Assembly: GCA_028274465.1 (NCBI GenBank)
Contig: CM051458.1
Span: forward strand, 72,851,766 to 72,915,765
DNA: 64,000 bases
Reading direction: 5' to 3'
Origin: Plantago ovata
Lineage: Eukaryota; Streptophyta; Magnoliopsida; Lamiales; Plantaginaceae
Position 1 is the stretch's first letter. Every line of letters starts with the position of its first letter. Positions 21,898-33,816 of this stretch are shown piece by piece. The notes under the pieces were generated by a model, which saw only the letters and a list, made by a program, of their open reading frames with translations, was not told the origin of the DNA and did not search any database. The position numbers and the translations under genes were made by a program.

Positions 21898-24024
21898 TCA
21901 ACCAATGGAAAATGTTGTGCCCAACTTCCTTGGTGATCCAACATACACAATCTCAGTAGATCCTCTAGAGTTTGAATGGTCCTTTCGGATTGACCATCCG
22001 TCTGCGGTACTAAAATTCAACTTAGTACCCAAGCCTTCATGTACTTGCTCCCAAAACCTCGAACCAAACTTCGGATCTCTATCAGACACAATGCTCACCG
22101 GAGTGCCATGTAACTTAATTATCTCATCGCGATAAACCTCGGCTAACTTCTCGGATGTGTAGGTGGTTTTCACAGGCAGAAAGTGTGCCGATTTTGTCAA
22201 TCTATCGACAATAACCCAAACACTATCAAAACCACCCCTAGCTACCGGTAGACCAGTTACAAAATCCATAGTGATCATCTCCCATTTCCACTGTGGAATC
22301 TCGAGTTGTTGTAGTAAACCTCCCGGTTTCTGGTGCTCAGCCTTTACTTGCTGGCAGACCAAACAACTTTGCACAAACTGTGCAATATCTCGCTTCATAT
22401 GGGTCCACCAGTAAACCTTCTTTAAATCTTCATACATTTTGTTTCCTCCAGGATGCATCGAGTACTTATATTTATGAGCTTCATCTAAAATTAGACGCCT
22501 AAGCTCTTCATCAGAAGGCACGCACAATCTACCTTGAAACCTTAGGGCTCCATTCTCATCAACAGAGAATTTAGCATTGCGAGGTTCAGTGATATGTGCT
22601 TTGATGTCTTGAAGCTCTTCATCATGCTCTTGAGCCTCATGAATTCTACCTGCCAGCTCATACATCAAAGTGATATTGGCGAACATACAAGACAAGTTGG
22701 ATACTTCGAGATTTGACACATGTACCCTACGACTTAAGGCATCAGCGACCACATTGGCTTTACCAGGGTGATATCGAATGGTACAAGTGTAATCGCCCAG
22801 AAATTCCATCCATCTTCGTTGTCTCATGTTCAACTCCTTTTGCGCGAACACATACTTCAAGCTCTTATGATCCGTGAGGATGGTGAACTCAGGACCATAA
22901 AGGTAGTGTCTCCACTTTCCCAAGGCAAAGACTATAGCAGTTAGCTTAAGGTCATGGGTTGGGTAATTTCTTTCATATGGCTTCAACTTTCTCGAAGCAT
23001 ATGCGATCACCTTTTCCCGTTGCATCAATACACGACCCAAACCTTCCTTTGAAGCATCAGTGTAAACCACAAAGTCGTTGGTCCCCTCGGGAAGAGCTAG
23101 TATAGGAGCCGTGGTCAGTCTCTTCTTCAGCTCCTCGAAGCTTTCCTCACACTTGTCACTCCATACGAACTTAGGATTTTTCCCTGTTAAAGAGGACAAG
23201 GGTCCAGCTATCTTCGAATAATCCTTCACAAAACGGCGATAGTAACCCGCCAAACCGAAAAAACTCCTCACCTCAGTGACAAATTCGGATCTCTTCCAGT
23301 TAACTATCGACTCAATCTTCGATGGGTCGACCTCCAAACCTTCTCCAGAGATAATGTGCCCTAAAAAGGCTACTTTATCTAGCCAAAATTCACACTTGCT
23401 GAATTTGGCATACAACTTGTTGTTCTGAAGAGTTTCCAAGACAATTCGAAGATATTTCTCATGATCCTCTTCGGATTTCGAGTAAACGAGAATATCATCG
23501 ATGAAAACAACAACAAACTGATCCAAATACGGCTGAAAGACTCGGTGCATTAAATCCATGAATACAGCTGGGACATTCGTAAGCCCAAACGACATCACCA
23601 CAAACTCATAATGACCATACCTCGAGTTCAGAGCAGTATTAGGTATGTCTTCTTCCCTTACCCTAACTTGATAATAGCCTTGTCGTAGATCAAGCTTCGA
23701 GTAAACCTTCGAACCTTCCAATTGATCGAAGAGTTCCTCAATACGGGGTAGGGGGTACTTGTTCTTGACAGTGACTTGGTTCAGGCCTCGATAGTCGATG
23801 CACATCATCATACCACCATCCTTCTTCTTTACGAACAGAACCGGTGATCCCCAAGGCGAAGAACTTGGTCTCACAAAACCGTTATCAACCAGATCTTGCA
23901 GTTGAGTCTTAAGTTCCTTAAGCTCAGCAGGTGCCATCCTATAGGGTGACTTCGAAATGGGTGCGGTGCCAGGTACCAGATCAATACTAAATTTCACTTC
24001 TCGTTCAGGGGGTACGGAATCCAT
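21898..24024 (-). pseudogene. Element B reverse transcriptase, RNase H and integrase
   Basis: 708 codons. RT motifs: [36 protein letters not shown] and the catalytic [11 protein letters not shown]. RNase [31 protein letters not shown]. Integrase: zinc-binding HPGGNKMY with [11 protein letters not shown], then core aspartates in TMDFVTGLP and VSDRDPKF. Just before the catalytic Glu region (expected GQSE) about ten bases are missing at plus 22001-22010, between short repeats of cagac, throwing the end out of frame. At the upstream end, one base is missing near 24025 relative to the protease-side frame. The ATG is internal to Pol. Confidence 0.87.
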
Positions 24025-24287
24025 CTTCTCGGGAAAACACCCTTGAATTCCTTAACCACCCTAACTTCCTCGATTTTTGGTTGATCTTTAGGTTTATTGA
24101 TAAGATATGCCAAAAAGCAGGTAGCACCCTGCACGTACAGCCTTCTAGCTTCCATAGTAGACAGTAGAAACTTCACATCCTTTCTCTTATCTCTTTTCCA
24201 CACGACTTTCTCCTCTCCAGGTTTTCCCAGGGATATAGCCTTGGTTCGACAATCCAGTTGTGCGTAGTGCTCGGACAGCCAATCCAT
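23994..24287 (-). pseudogene. Element B protease-RT linker fragment
   Basis: 97 codons beginning MDWLSEHYAQLDC, the conserved end of the chromovirus protease domain, and continuing into the RT leader ([14 protein letters not shown]). It is cut from the active-site half of protease by the solo LTR at 24331-25645 and leaves frame before RT. Confidence 0.75.
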
Positions 24288-24330
24288 ACCCAGAATAACA
24301 TCGTAGGTTGAAAGAGGAAGAAATGTAAGG

Positions 24331-25645
24331 TGATGAACGCGGATTTGTCGGTTCCGAGTTCAGTCAAATAATATTTGTATTAAGCCAAAGGCAATCCAAA
24401 ACTACAACGAAAACCGTAGTGTAGCAGTAGAATGACTCGAGTGTCGTTCTCTCAGGACTATAACTAGCTTTATCAAATCTAATTTAGAATATAAAAACAG
24501 CAGACAGATAGCAAAGGGTTTTTCTAACAGATAATGGAGATTGGTGATAGTATGATCCTTCTTAACATAACGGGTAGATAATCATGCATAAATTCCTCGC
24601 TCTTGCATAGAGATCTTTGAATCAATCTAGTGTCCTGTTGCAATTATTAAGCACTATGAAGATAATTGGTCTGACAAGTCAATCACTGCTGTCCTATTGT
24701 GTTCCGTAATTATTCAACACTACGAAGATAAACTCGCGAACAGGTCGACGAGGGTCCAATTGTGCATAATAATTAATACAACATACGAGAATTTAGGCTG
24801 TGCCTGATCAACGAAATAAAGCAATGACACAGAGTATAATGCGCGATATAGCCATTAGCATGATTATCTTCCCTTCGCTAAGAATTCATATACTACCACC
24901 AACGATAAGTTTAGCTACTCATAATAGGCATGCAATCAACAGAAATCATAGAAGAAAACATGTTGAAAGAATATAATAAAATAAGTAGAATAAAACTGTA
25001 AGATACAAAGTTACCGAAGGTTGTCAATCTCCGGATGATTGCGATCCTACGAGCTCCAAACTGCTATGAAAAAGTATCCCCTAAGCTACGGACCCCCAGA
25101 ACAGGCTCTGGGAAGTCCCTACCTAAAACTATAGAGAGAGGTGAGAAAGTAGGTCTGGAAAGATATGATTTTCGGAGAAAACTGAGCAACTATATATAGG
25201 CTTCGAATTATTGTGGGGCGGTTCGCCCCACACGCCCGGCGGTTCGCCCGGTGTGGGGCGGTTCGCCCCAGCTCTGCGGCGGTTCACCCGGCGGTTTTTT
25301 CGCGGAATTCCGCATTTTCGACGCGGTTTTGGATTTCTTCCCCTTTTCGGACTCGGTTTCTGACTTCTAGTGGCCTTCTAACCTCCAGATTCGACCCCTA
25401 GACTCCAAATCCTATCCGGAAACCTTCAGATACTCCAAATAGGCTTCTGGAACACCAATTCCTTGTCAACTTCAATATAATTGCCCGGAAATCTTCGAAT
25501 TTCAACCAAAACCTGTAAAATAAAATCTAAAGGGAAACGTGACACTATTCTAATAAAATGCATTAAAATATAGCTAAATTAACATAGAGGATAGCTAAAA
25601 TAGGTGAAAAAGACTCGAATGAAAGTGTAAAATACACATTCATCA
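24331..25645 (-). mobile_element. Solo LTR D1 inserted in element B
   Basis: 1,315 bp bounded by tgatgaa and ttcatca, with a perfect 5-bp duplication taagg (24326-24330 and 25646-25650). A second copy in the opposite orientation lies at 50729-52000. No coding sequence or primer site is present, so it is read as the product of LTR-LTR recombination. The parent family is not identified. The 25212-25292 part is GC-rich and packed with the self-complementary word ggggcggttcgcccc and variants, in contrast to its AT-rich surroundings. Confidence 0.85.
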
Positions 25646-27035
25646 TAAGGTCAGCAGCGAAAGTTCTTCCTAGGATGGAAATCTCGCAACGCTCGATGAA
25701 CTTCTTAGTGATTAAACTATCTCCCAAAGGCGTACATACTTCTAAAGCGTGGGGTAAAACTTTGTACGTTAAAACGAGTGACTCAGCAAATACTTCAGCA
25801 ATAAATGAATGCGTAGCACCAGGATCAAATAAAGCTTTAGAAGAAGTTTGAGCGATCAGTAACGTACCTTCAACCACATTCGCGGCGTCAGGAACTTCAT
25901 GACCACCTATGCTGTAAACTCGGGGCTTAGACATACTACCCTTTCCGTCATTTCTCGGAGCATAGCCTCCTGGTCTTCCTCCTTTGACAATGGCATGACG
26001 GTTCGGACAGTGGCTGATCTTGTGATCCTTGCTCCCACAAGCCAAACACAAGCCTTGTCTCTTCCAGCAGTTGATCTCATCGTGGTTGACTCCTCCACAG
26101 TAGTTGCAGTTCTTCCTTGCCTGGGATGACTGCCCAGACCCTCCAGTGGTGCTGCGGGAACGGTTGTCCTGCTGATTACGGGGATACTTCGCCGGTGGTG
26201 CTTGATATCCAGATTGATACCCACCTCGACTCTCCCTCTTGTATCCAGATTGGCTTCCTCCTCCATGGTTCCCAGAAGAACTAGAGTAGCTCCTCTTGCT
26301 GGAGTACGGCTTATCAGCTATCTTGATTTCTTTGAGACCACTTTCTACCTCGGAAGCGAGTTCAACGGCCTTGAGGTAGGTAGGCATGTTGGTCCCAAAC
26401 AAACTGTACCGGATCTCAGAGTTCAGACCCTTCACAAAGTGGCGCACCTTCTCTCGTTCATCGTCCTGGAAATGTGGCACATACTTCAGTAGTCGGGTAA
26501 ATTCTGAGTCGTAGTCGGCAACATCCATGTTCCCTTGTACCAAAGCCTGGAACTCATCTCTCCTGTTCTCTCGGACCAGGCAAGGCACGTACTTGTCCAT
26601 GAAATCCTTGGTGAAGTTCTCCCAGGTGCGAGCAACTCCCTCTTGCCTCCATCTTGCATTCACGGTCCTCCACCAGTTCCTGGCGGCTCCCACGAAATGG
26701 AAAGCATCAAGCTCAATTTTCCTCTCGTCCGGATAGTGCAGGATCGAGAATAAGTTCTCCATACTTTCTATCCAGAGCTCAGCCTTACGGGCATTAGGCG
26801 TTCCCTCGAACCTTTCAGGATGGAATCGAGTGAAACGTTCCGCGGCTTGATCGATGGTCTGAATCGGTGGTGGTGGCGGAGGAGTTGGCTGAACAGGTGG
26901 TGCTCTAGCGTGGCGAATGGTTTCGCTGAAATTTCCCAAAGCGGCGATGATGCGGTCCACTTGGTCTCCATTTTCAGCATGTTGATCATCTCCACTTCCA
27001 TTGCTGCTGGTACCACGAGTGTTTCTGCGATTCAT
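25646..27035 (-). pseudogene. Element B Gag and protease active-site half
   Basis: Starts at ATG 27035 (MNRRNTRGTSSNG). The Gag core covers about residues 60-230 (RFHPERFEGTPN, AARNWWRTVNARW, FVKGLNSEIRYSLFG). Two zinc knuckles follow near residue 315: CNYCGGVNHDEINC and CLACGSKDHKISHC. Protease then starts with ALFDPGATHSFI. The usual D-S/T-G triad reads D-P-G here, which would impair a canonical aspartic protease. The coding sequence runs into solo LTR D1 at 25646, so Gag-Pro cannot be completed. Confidence 0.85.
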
Positions 27036-27399
27036 TCTAATAAAAGGGGCACTACTTAGTAGTTGATTTAACAACCTCGAATTTCTAACTTAGAAAAGAA
27101 CGGAAAAAAGAACTAAGGCCAGTACTTAATCTTCTACAACAGGTATGTAACTGAGCAGTGAAGAAAACATGCCTTGAACTTTTAAAACAAAACGCAAAAT
27201 CAAGAAATCAACGAAGTCTCAAATAAACCAAGCATGCAATTATTCAAAGGAAAACCAGTCTCTACTCGTCTTAGCGAGAAAACAGAAAACCACAGAGTCA
27301 AGTAAACGGAAAAGCATAAACAGTCTCAGTCGGGCTGAACAAAAAAAAAACTTGCTTGGCAAAAAGGAAATTTGGTACAAGCTCGAAAAGGCATCTATC

Positions 27400-27852
27400 C
27401 TAATAAACGTCCTCGATATCATCTTCGAAATGTCGTTCGGGCACGTGTGCATCTTCTCCTTCTTTCACAGAGGGGTCCTCCTCGGGTCCTTCTTCGGGTT
27501 CTTCATCGGGTTCTTCCTCATCCTCCACTCTACGTGAAGGTACGCAACCCTTGGGAAACATCCTCCGAGCCTTCCTCTTACGAATCTTGGTGCCTAGGTT
27601 GGATGTGGTTAACGAGACAAAGCCGGAGTGCTCCTTTGCGGCGCGTAAAGCCATCTTAAGGAATCTGATTTCCGCATCCTTCGTTGCCATTTCGTCTTGA
27701 AGCTTCATGTTTTCCAGCCAGTAGTGGTATCGTTCGCGAACGACCCTGTCCATCACGCTTCCAGGGTAAATGCCAATGACGGGAACGGTGGTATAAGGGT
27801 TAAACTCCCCTTCGACTAGGCGGTAACGGATGACTTTCTTTTCGGTACTCAT
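27400..27852 (-). CDS. Element B extra ORF upstream of gag
   Basis: About 150 codons from ATG 27852 (MSTEKKVIRYRLVEGE), intact, in the same orientation as gag and between the primer site and gag. The middle is helical and charged (YHYWLENMKLQDEMATKDAE), compatible with a short coiled coil. A basic stretch TKIRKRKARR is followed by a strongly acidic tail of Glu, Asp and Pro. I do not recognise a family. A canonical chromovirus has only gag-pol, so this is an accessory ORF of unknown role. Its open state while pol is broken is suggestive but not strong evidence of function. Confidence 0.5.
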   Translation of the reverse strand: MSTEKKVIRYRLVEGEFNPYTTVPVIGIYPGSVMDRVVRERYHYWLENMKLQDEMATKDAEIRFLKMALRAAKEHSGFVSLTTSNLGTKIRKRKARRMFPKGCVPSRRVEDEEEPDEEPEEGPEEDPSVKEGEDAHVPERHFEDDIEDVY

Positions 27853-28117
27853 ACCTATCTGTAAGCACATGCGTATTTATCTAGTTAATAACTTGATCAA
27901 AATCAAAAGCATCCACGGAAGTTCAATAGTTTCAGAAACGGATCAGAAAGACGTCAGAATCAAAATAGAGAAGATGAAGAAACAATTTAAGGTTAGTACG
28001 TAAGACACGGATCAGAAAAGTAAAAGAAAATGCAAGACCTAACCAGCGACTCGGACCCTCACACACACCCCAAAGGTCAAAAAATCATATCCTAGCAAGC
28101 TCGAGCTTGAACTCAAA

Positions 28118-28128
28118 CTCTGATACCA
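28118..28128 (-). other. Primer-binding site of element B (initiator tRNA-Met)
   Basis: The minus strand reads TGGTATCAGAG two bases inside the 5' LTR, the standard complement of the 3' end of plant initiator tRNA-Met. Confidence 0.9.
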
Positions 28129-29204
28129 ACTGTAACGGTATCGGTTTTTAAAAACAAAATAATTTCTTGAAAAGAGAAAATCCAAAATAATTTTAAAAAC
28201 AACGGTCGGCAAATAATGCCATAACAATATTTAGCGCGCATAGCGCTAACAGAATCATTTAAAAATCCAACGGTAACATAGAAATCAAAAGAATAACAAC
28301 TAATGAAGACAGTAAAAAGTTTCATCGTCTTATATTGAAATAAATCCCCAAAGACATCCTAGACCTTTCTCTAAGTCGCTGGCATCCTACTCGCGTGCAT
28401 CCTCAACAGTATCTGGAAGGAAGGAATTTTGAAAACAAAGAGAGCGTGAGATAAAGGATCTCAGTGAGGTTCTAAGTTAACAAACAGAAAGTAAACAGTT
28501 TTTGAAATCAAAATCCTTTGCAGCAAAAAGATAACAAACAGAACAGATTACATAACACAATGACAGAACAGATAAGTCGAAGACCGTTGGTGCAGCCCGC
28601 CTTGTTACTCCTACTCCCAGATTGCCCTTAAAGCTCCCTCCAGAGGGTGCACAACTCCGGACAGAAACAGAAACCCCCCGTGTACTTTGGGGAAACAGAA
28701 CCTACGACCCTAATAGACCTCAACGACTTCTGCCTCGCGCCTAAAAGGGATTAGACTAGGCAATAATCAAGCAAACCCGATAGTCCTCTACTACCCAAGC
28801 CTACCTAATTACGACCTAATCGACCGGTCACACAGAAACAGACAGAACAGATACAGAACAAACAGATACGAATAATCAAACACCGAGAAGTGTTCCTGCA
28901 GAAAAGTTAATCCAGAACAGAGTAGCAATAAACAAAGAATGTAAATAGTCATACTTAGGACTTAGTTACTTTTACGCGGAAGCATACAGTATAACAGATT
29001 ATATAGTAATAGATACAGATAGTCACTTAGCCTTCCAGTTTTTCGCAAATAGATAAGTTTAGGGGTGAACACTCACCTCAACTTGCAAGCAAAAGTCTCC
29101 AACGAGCAGTAAGCTTAAGAGTTATCGAACAACGGAGAACCTAAATACAAAGTAACTAGTTACACTTTAGAAGTCGAACGAACGGAAAGAAAAAGGTCGG
29201 TAAA

Positions 29205-29270
29205 GAAGTGGTTCGAACTCGGGACCTCTAAGTTAGTCAAGCAACCCTTAACCAACTAAGCTAGAAGGTA
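29205..29270 (-). ncRNA. tRNA-derived block in element B 5' LTR
   Basis: Second copy of the A-box/B-box block: TAGCTTAGTTGG at 29252-29263 and GAGTTCGAACC near 29210-29220 (minus strand). Both boxes are identical to those in the 3' LTR, although the region around them differs at several bases. Confidence 0.5.
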
Positions 29271-29918
29271 AGTCTACAAAAATACCAAAGCAGAAACTAA
29301 GTTGAAACGTTTTCAGAAAATACTCTTTCAGTTTTCAGTCTCTGGAAATTATTAAAATACCCTGAGTGGTAAATTGCAAAAAGATCCTTTTTGAAATCAG
29401 AAAGTACAAACAAGTCCAGCAGGTTCCCAAACATACATATCAGTCCCCACAGAATAAAAAGGTTTACAAAACAGTCCTCTGTCAGTCAACTACGGTCAAA
29501 GCTTAATTGCAAAAAGGTCCTTTAGGTTTTCAAACTTCCCAAAACAGTCCACAAGGTTCAGATTAATTCACTAAAGTCCAGTCAGTTCTTTTCGAAGTCA
29601 ACAAAACCAATACGGTCAACAAACGAGGTCGAATATCGAATCAAAAGTCCAACAACAGCAACAACAATCAAACAATCCTAAGTCCGAGTTCGAGTTCACG
29701 GTTCGAATCAAAACAACAAGGCCAGAATGTACAAGGGCAAAATGGTCCAGGGGAAAAAATGTCCAAGAAAAGAACCAGAAAGGGGATCGAGATTACCTTC
29801 GAATGGAAAGGGGATTGAACCAATCTCCAAATTGAATGTAAACAAAAAAGAAAAAAAATTAAAACGAGATTCGAATCGAGATTGAATCTGAAACGGACAA
29901 GGATTGGGCCACTTACCG

Positions 29919-30673
29919 TGTTAGTGTTGAAATATGTCCAGTCCGCATGTACGAACTGGAGCGGTCTAAGAGCGCGACAAAGCATCATAGGCCGTCCCTC
30001 AAGGGGCACGACCACACCCAAGTATGTCACTAAGGTGTGGACCGACCAACATAGGGTCCGACCATCACTGGGAGGACAACCCTCAAAATAAGCTCCTCAC
30101 AAGGACAAAGCTGCCAGTGAGCTCGAGGAGCATCTATCGGGCTCGAGGAGACCTTACGTCAAGGTAACGCTCCTTGACAGAAACTGAGCAGGACACTACT
30201 CGCATCTTCCACGTACAAGGAAGGCACGAGGACCCTGAGCGACCAGCCATGGTTGCTCCCTTGGGCCAAGGCCCATGGACCTCCTTAATGGGCCTGGGCC
30301 GAGGAAGGCCTCAATCCTACCCGTACACGTGTCGCGATCCTACACTACCAGAAGTTGAAAGGTCACAAGTATATAAAGGCCTCATTTACTCCTCAACAGT
30401 AAGCATTAATATCACCTCTCGACCATTACATTTACTACTCGTACTAGGGAAGCCTCACAACTCCCTACTCGTAAAGTCGTCTCCCCGGTCTGATACCTTA
30501 CAGACCGGGCAAGAGACACTAACCCCCCCCCCCTCTAGTCTATTCCAGGTACGAGGAAGCTACAAGAAGGCTCATTTCCTATCTCAGAGTAATACTACAA
30601 GAAGAAGAACTAGATTGACTTAGACTAGCGACTCATTGCGAACTTAGAGAGAAACACAAATTACCCTTCAACA
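29919..30673 (+). repeat. 5' LTR of element C
   Basis: TG...CA. TATA box tatataaag at 30370-30378. A C run near 30523 differs in length from the 3' copy. The primer site tggcgccgtctgtggga follows at 30676-30692. Confidence 0.9.
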
Positions 30674-30760
30674 TTTGGCGCCGTCTGTGGGAATCGACAC
30701 GAAAGGTCATTCCTTGCCCTACTGGTCGAGCCACAACCCTCCTCGTGACCCTTCACGAAT

Positions 30761-33760
30761 ATGCCTCCCAGAAGAAGCAACCGTCTTGCTAATGCACCAC
30801 CCAGGAACCCTCCTCGACCTAGAGGCCGTCCCTCTAGTAACGGTCGCGGAGGAGGAACGGATGGTGTTCCGAGGGAACCAAGAAACAACAATGTTGTAAG
30901 GAATCGGGATTAGACGGAGGGGGCATTTACTAATGTCACCCACTCCCAAAATGAAAGATCGGGAGAAAATAACCCACAAGGAGTCCCGGTAGGAAACGCC
31001 TATGGAGCATTGAGAGTCCCGAACAATGCCGAGTCTAGGGGGCAGCCTCATCCGGTAGCAATCAACCAACCTCCCGTGGCAGTGAACCCTCCTCAACCGG
31101 CCGCATTGACCTTCACCCTTCCTGATGGACGTGTAGTCCGACCATCAGACTTCGGGATGGGCGAAGCTCAATACGGTCTATTCCTTCTTACTCTACAAGG
31201 ATATGTCGGAGGTAATGAGGCTATTAGGGTTAATACTGAGATACAAGCTCAGGGAGAACCACAAGTCCGAGTGCAAGAGCAACCTCGTGACACCCTGGTC
31301 GCTCCTCGTCAATCCCAAGGAAGAGCACCTGTTGCACAAGATGAAGCACATTCGAGAGCCAACACCAGGCCGATCCAATCTCGACTTGGACCATCAAGAG
31401 TTCAATCGAGATTAGAACCCCAAGGTGCCCCGGAAGACTTGAGAGACCTGATTGATAGGAGAATACGGGCATCATTACAAAATGTAGCGCAACAAGAAAA
31501 CAGAGTTCAGGTGGTCGCTACACCACCCGTTCTCCCCAATCAAGTTACCCCCAACCAGGTAACTCCTCAAAACCAACAAGAAGCAGTGGAGGAGAATCAA
31601 GCATTGAGAACAGTAGCTGAGGTAACCCCCCTGGGCGATCCGATCACGGGGAGGAGGCTCACTCTGGAGGAACTCAACGCGAGGAAATCCGCACTTGATG
31701 CTCAGATAGAGACTCTTCGAGGAACTGTCCAAGAGAGAGAGCAAGACCAAGATCCGAGCCCTTTATGTGATGAGATTAGAAGCCACCAAGCCAAAACCGA
31801 AAGAGGATTCCCCACCTTCGAAAGCTATGATGGTACAAGTTGTCCGAAGGACTACTTGGTAAGATTTGGCACTAAAATGGACGCTTACGGTCATGATTCA
31901 AGGACCAAGGCACTCCTCTTCCCGGCTAACCTTTCCGGAGAAGCCATGAAGTGGTGGTCGCGTCTCCCTCATCGATCCATCAAGTCATATAGAGATCTCT
32001 GTAAGGAGTTCTCTAAGCGTTTCGAGAAGGTAATGAACGCCAAGAGACGGGTGAGGTACTTGGCTGAAATTGTTCAGAAAAACAATGAAGACTTGAGGGA
32101 CTTCATCAATCGCTTTCATGAAGCAGCCCTCCAAGTCGAAGATCACTCGATCAATGAGAGGAAAGAATATTTGTATGGTAATACTACCAACATCAAATTC
32201 CAAGATGTACTCTCAGCATCGTGTGTGGAGAATGAAGCACAACTCGCCAAAGTTTGCAAGGATTTCCTCGAGGCTGAGGAATTCCGAAAAACGGTCACCG
32301 TGAGAACCAATCTTCCCAAGGAAAAAGGGAAAGAAAAAGAAAAAGAAAAGGAGTACCCTCCTCGCCCCCAAAATCCCGGGAAGCAGAGGAAAGAGCAAAA
32401 ATTTGGGTTGATCAAGGAGGACAACTCAAGAAATGATTTCAGAGACAAGAGGTCTCCTCCCAGAAGATCACCTCCAAGACGATATAGCAACTACACAGAC
32501 TTGAATAGGCCAAGATCCGACATCTTGAACTATATAGTCTCGAGGAAGCTAGACGTCTCATGGCCACCCCCGATTAAGGAAAATCAAAGGAACAAGAGCT
32601 CGGAAAAATTTTGCAAGTTTCACAAAGGGAAAGGGCACACCTCAGATGAGTGTGTCGAGCTCAAGAACGAAATTGAGAGGATGATACGCAACGGCCAATT
32701 GGTTAGCTACATCCGGAAGGAGGAACCTCTGGCACTCCTGCCTCCACCACCTAGGGGTGGGAGCGAGCACCCCTACCAAGGAAATCCCCAGGATGACGAC
32801 ATTCATAATTACAACAATTATGAGAATCGCCCCGTGAATGGAAGCATCCACACTCTCACAATTGCGGGAGGACCCGCGGGGGGCGACACTCGTAATCAGA
32901 GGGAGATTACGGCGGACAACCTTAGGGTCCGGGATGTGAAGTATGCTCAAGCCGCCCGACCAGGAACCAATGTTATCTCTTTCGATGATAGCGAAATTCC
33001 TCTGAAGCATGCCGGAGGAGGGAACATATATGATCCTTGCGTCCCACTTGTAGTTTCCTTGGATGTTCAATCATACAAGGTAGGAATGATCCTCATCGAC
33101 ACCGGGTGCTCGGCAAACTTGATTTTCACCGGAACCTTGAAAAGGATGCAAATGAACCCAAGGGAAGGGCTCAGAGAAGTGAGGAGCGCATTGGTAGTAT
33201 TTGGAGGACAACCTATCATGCCACTCGGAATGATCAACCTCACGGTGTCAATGGGTAGCGCTCCTAGACGAGTGACGCAACAGGTTCCTTTCGTGGTCGT
33301 CGATATGCCATTTGACTATTTTGCAGTCCTAGGCCGACCCGGTCTCTCTCAATTCCGAGCCGTAGTGTCCACGGTCCACAACAAGTTGAAGTTCCCCACT
33401 CATTTGGGAATTGGACAAGAAGTAGGAGACATACGAGAAGCATGGGAATGCTACACCATGTCAGCCAAGTTGACTTCTAGGGTTGCAATCGGAGAACCAA
33501 ACCCAGGGCAGTCATCCGAGGAAACACCCCTTGTTCACAATGCGCCTTATCGTTTCTACACGGTTCGGCGAGTGAAGAGAAAGTCAAAAAAGCCAAGTCT
33601 GTCACTTAGGCGAAGGAAAGCAATCATAAAAAAGGACAACGATACTCTAGTAGGAGCTGTTAAGGAGCTCGAGGAGTATCAAGTGATACCGCCAGTCCCA
33701 CCCTCTTCCAAAAAGAAGAAATTCTTTGAGGAAACAAAATTGAAGCAAGAGAAGCCCTAG
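30761..33760 (+). pseudogene. Element C Gag and protease
   Basis: Starts at ATG 30761 with a basic Arg/Pro/Gly-rich leader (MPPRRSNRLANAPPR). One in-frame TAG at 30911-30913 splits it; the remainder is open for more than 900 codons. The Gag core lies near residues 346-490 (FESYDGTSCPKDYL, MKWWSRLPHRSIKSY, DLRDFINRFHEAALQ). The variant knuckle CKFHKGKGHTSDEC (C-x2-H-x4-H-x4-C) lies near residue 617, and protease near residue 779 (ILIDTGCSANLI). The frame ends at TAG 33758-33760, while homologous coding continues in the -1 frame from an A run at 33736-33739. The single early TAG could be a mutation; readthrough cannot be excluded from sequence. Confidence 0.83.
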
Positions 33761-33816
33761 AAGAAATCCAAATTGTCGAAGGAAGTACAGACAAGGTCAC
33801 AAAAATCGGAACCGAG

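Noticed and set aside
30911-30913. Programmed readthrough of the early TAG in element C gag
   Set aside because: C has further stops in pol, so simple mutation is more economical; no conserved readthrough context could be judged from one copy.
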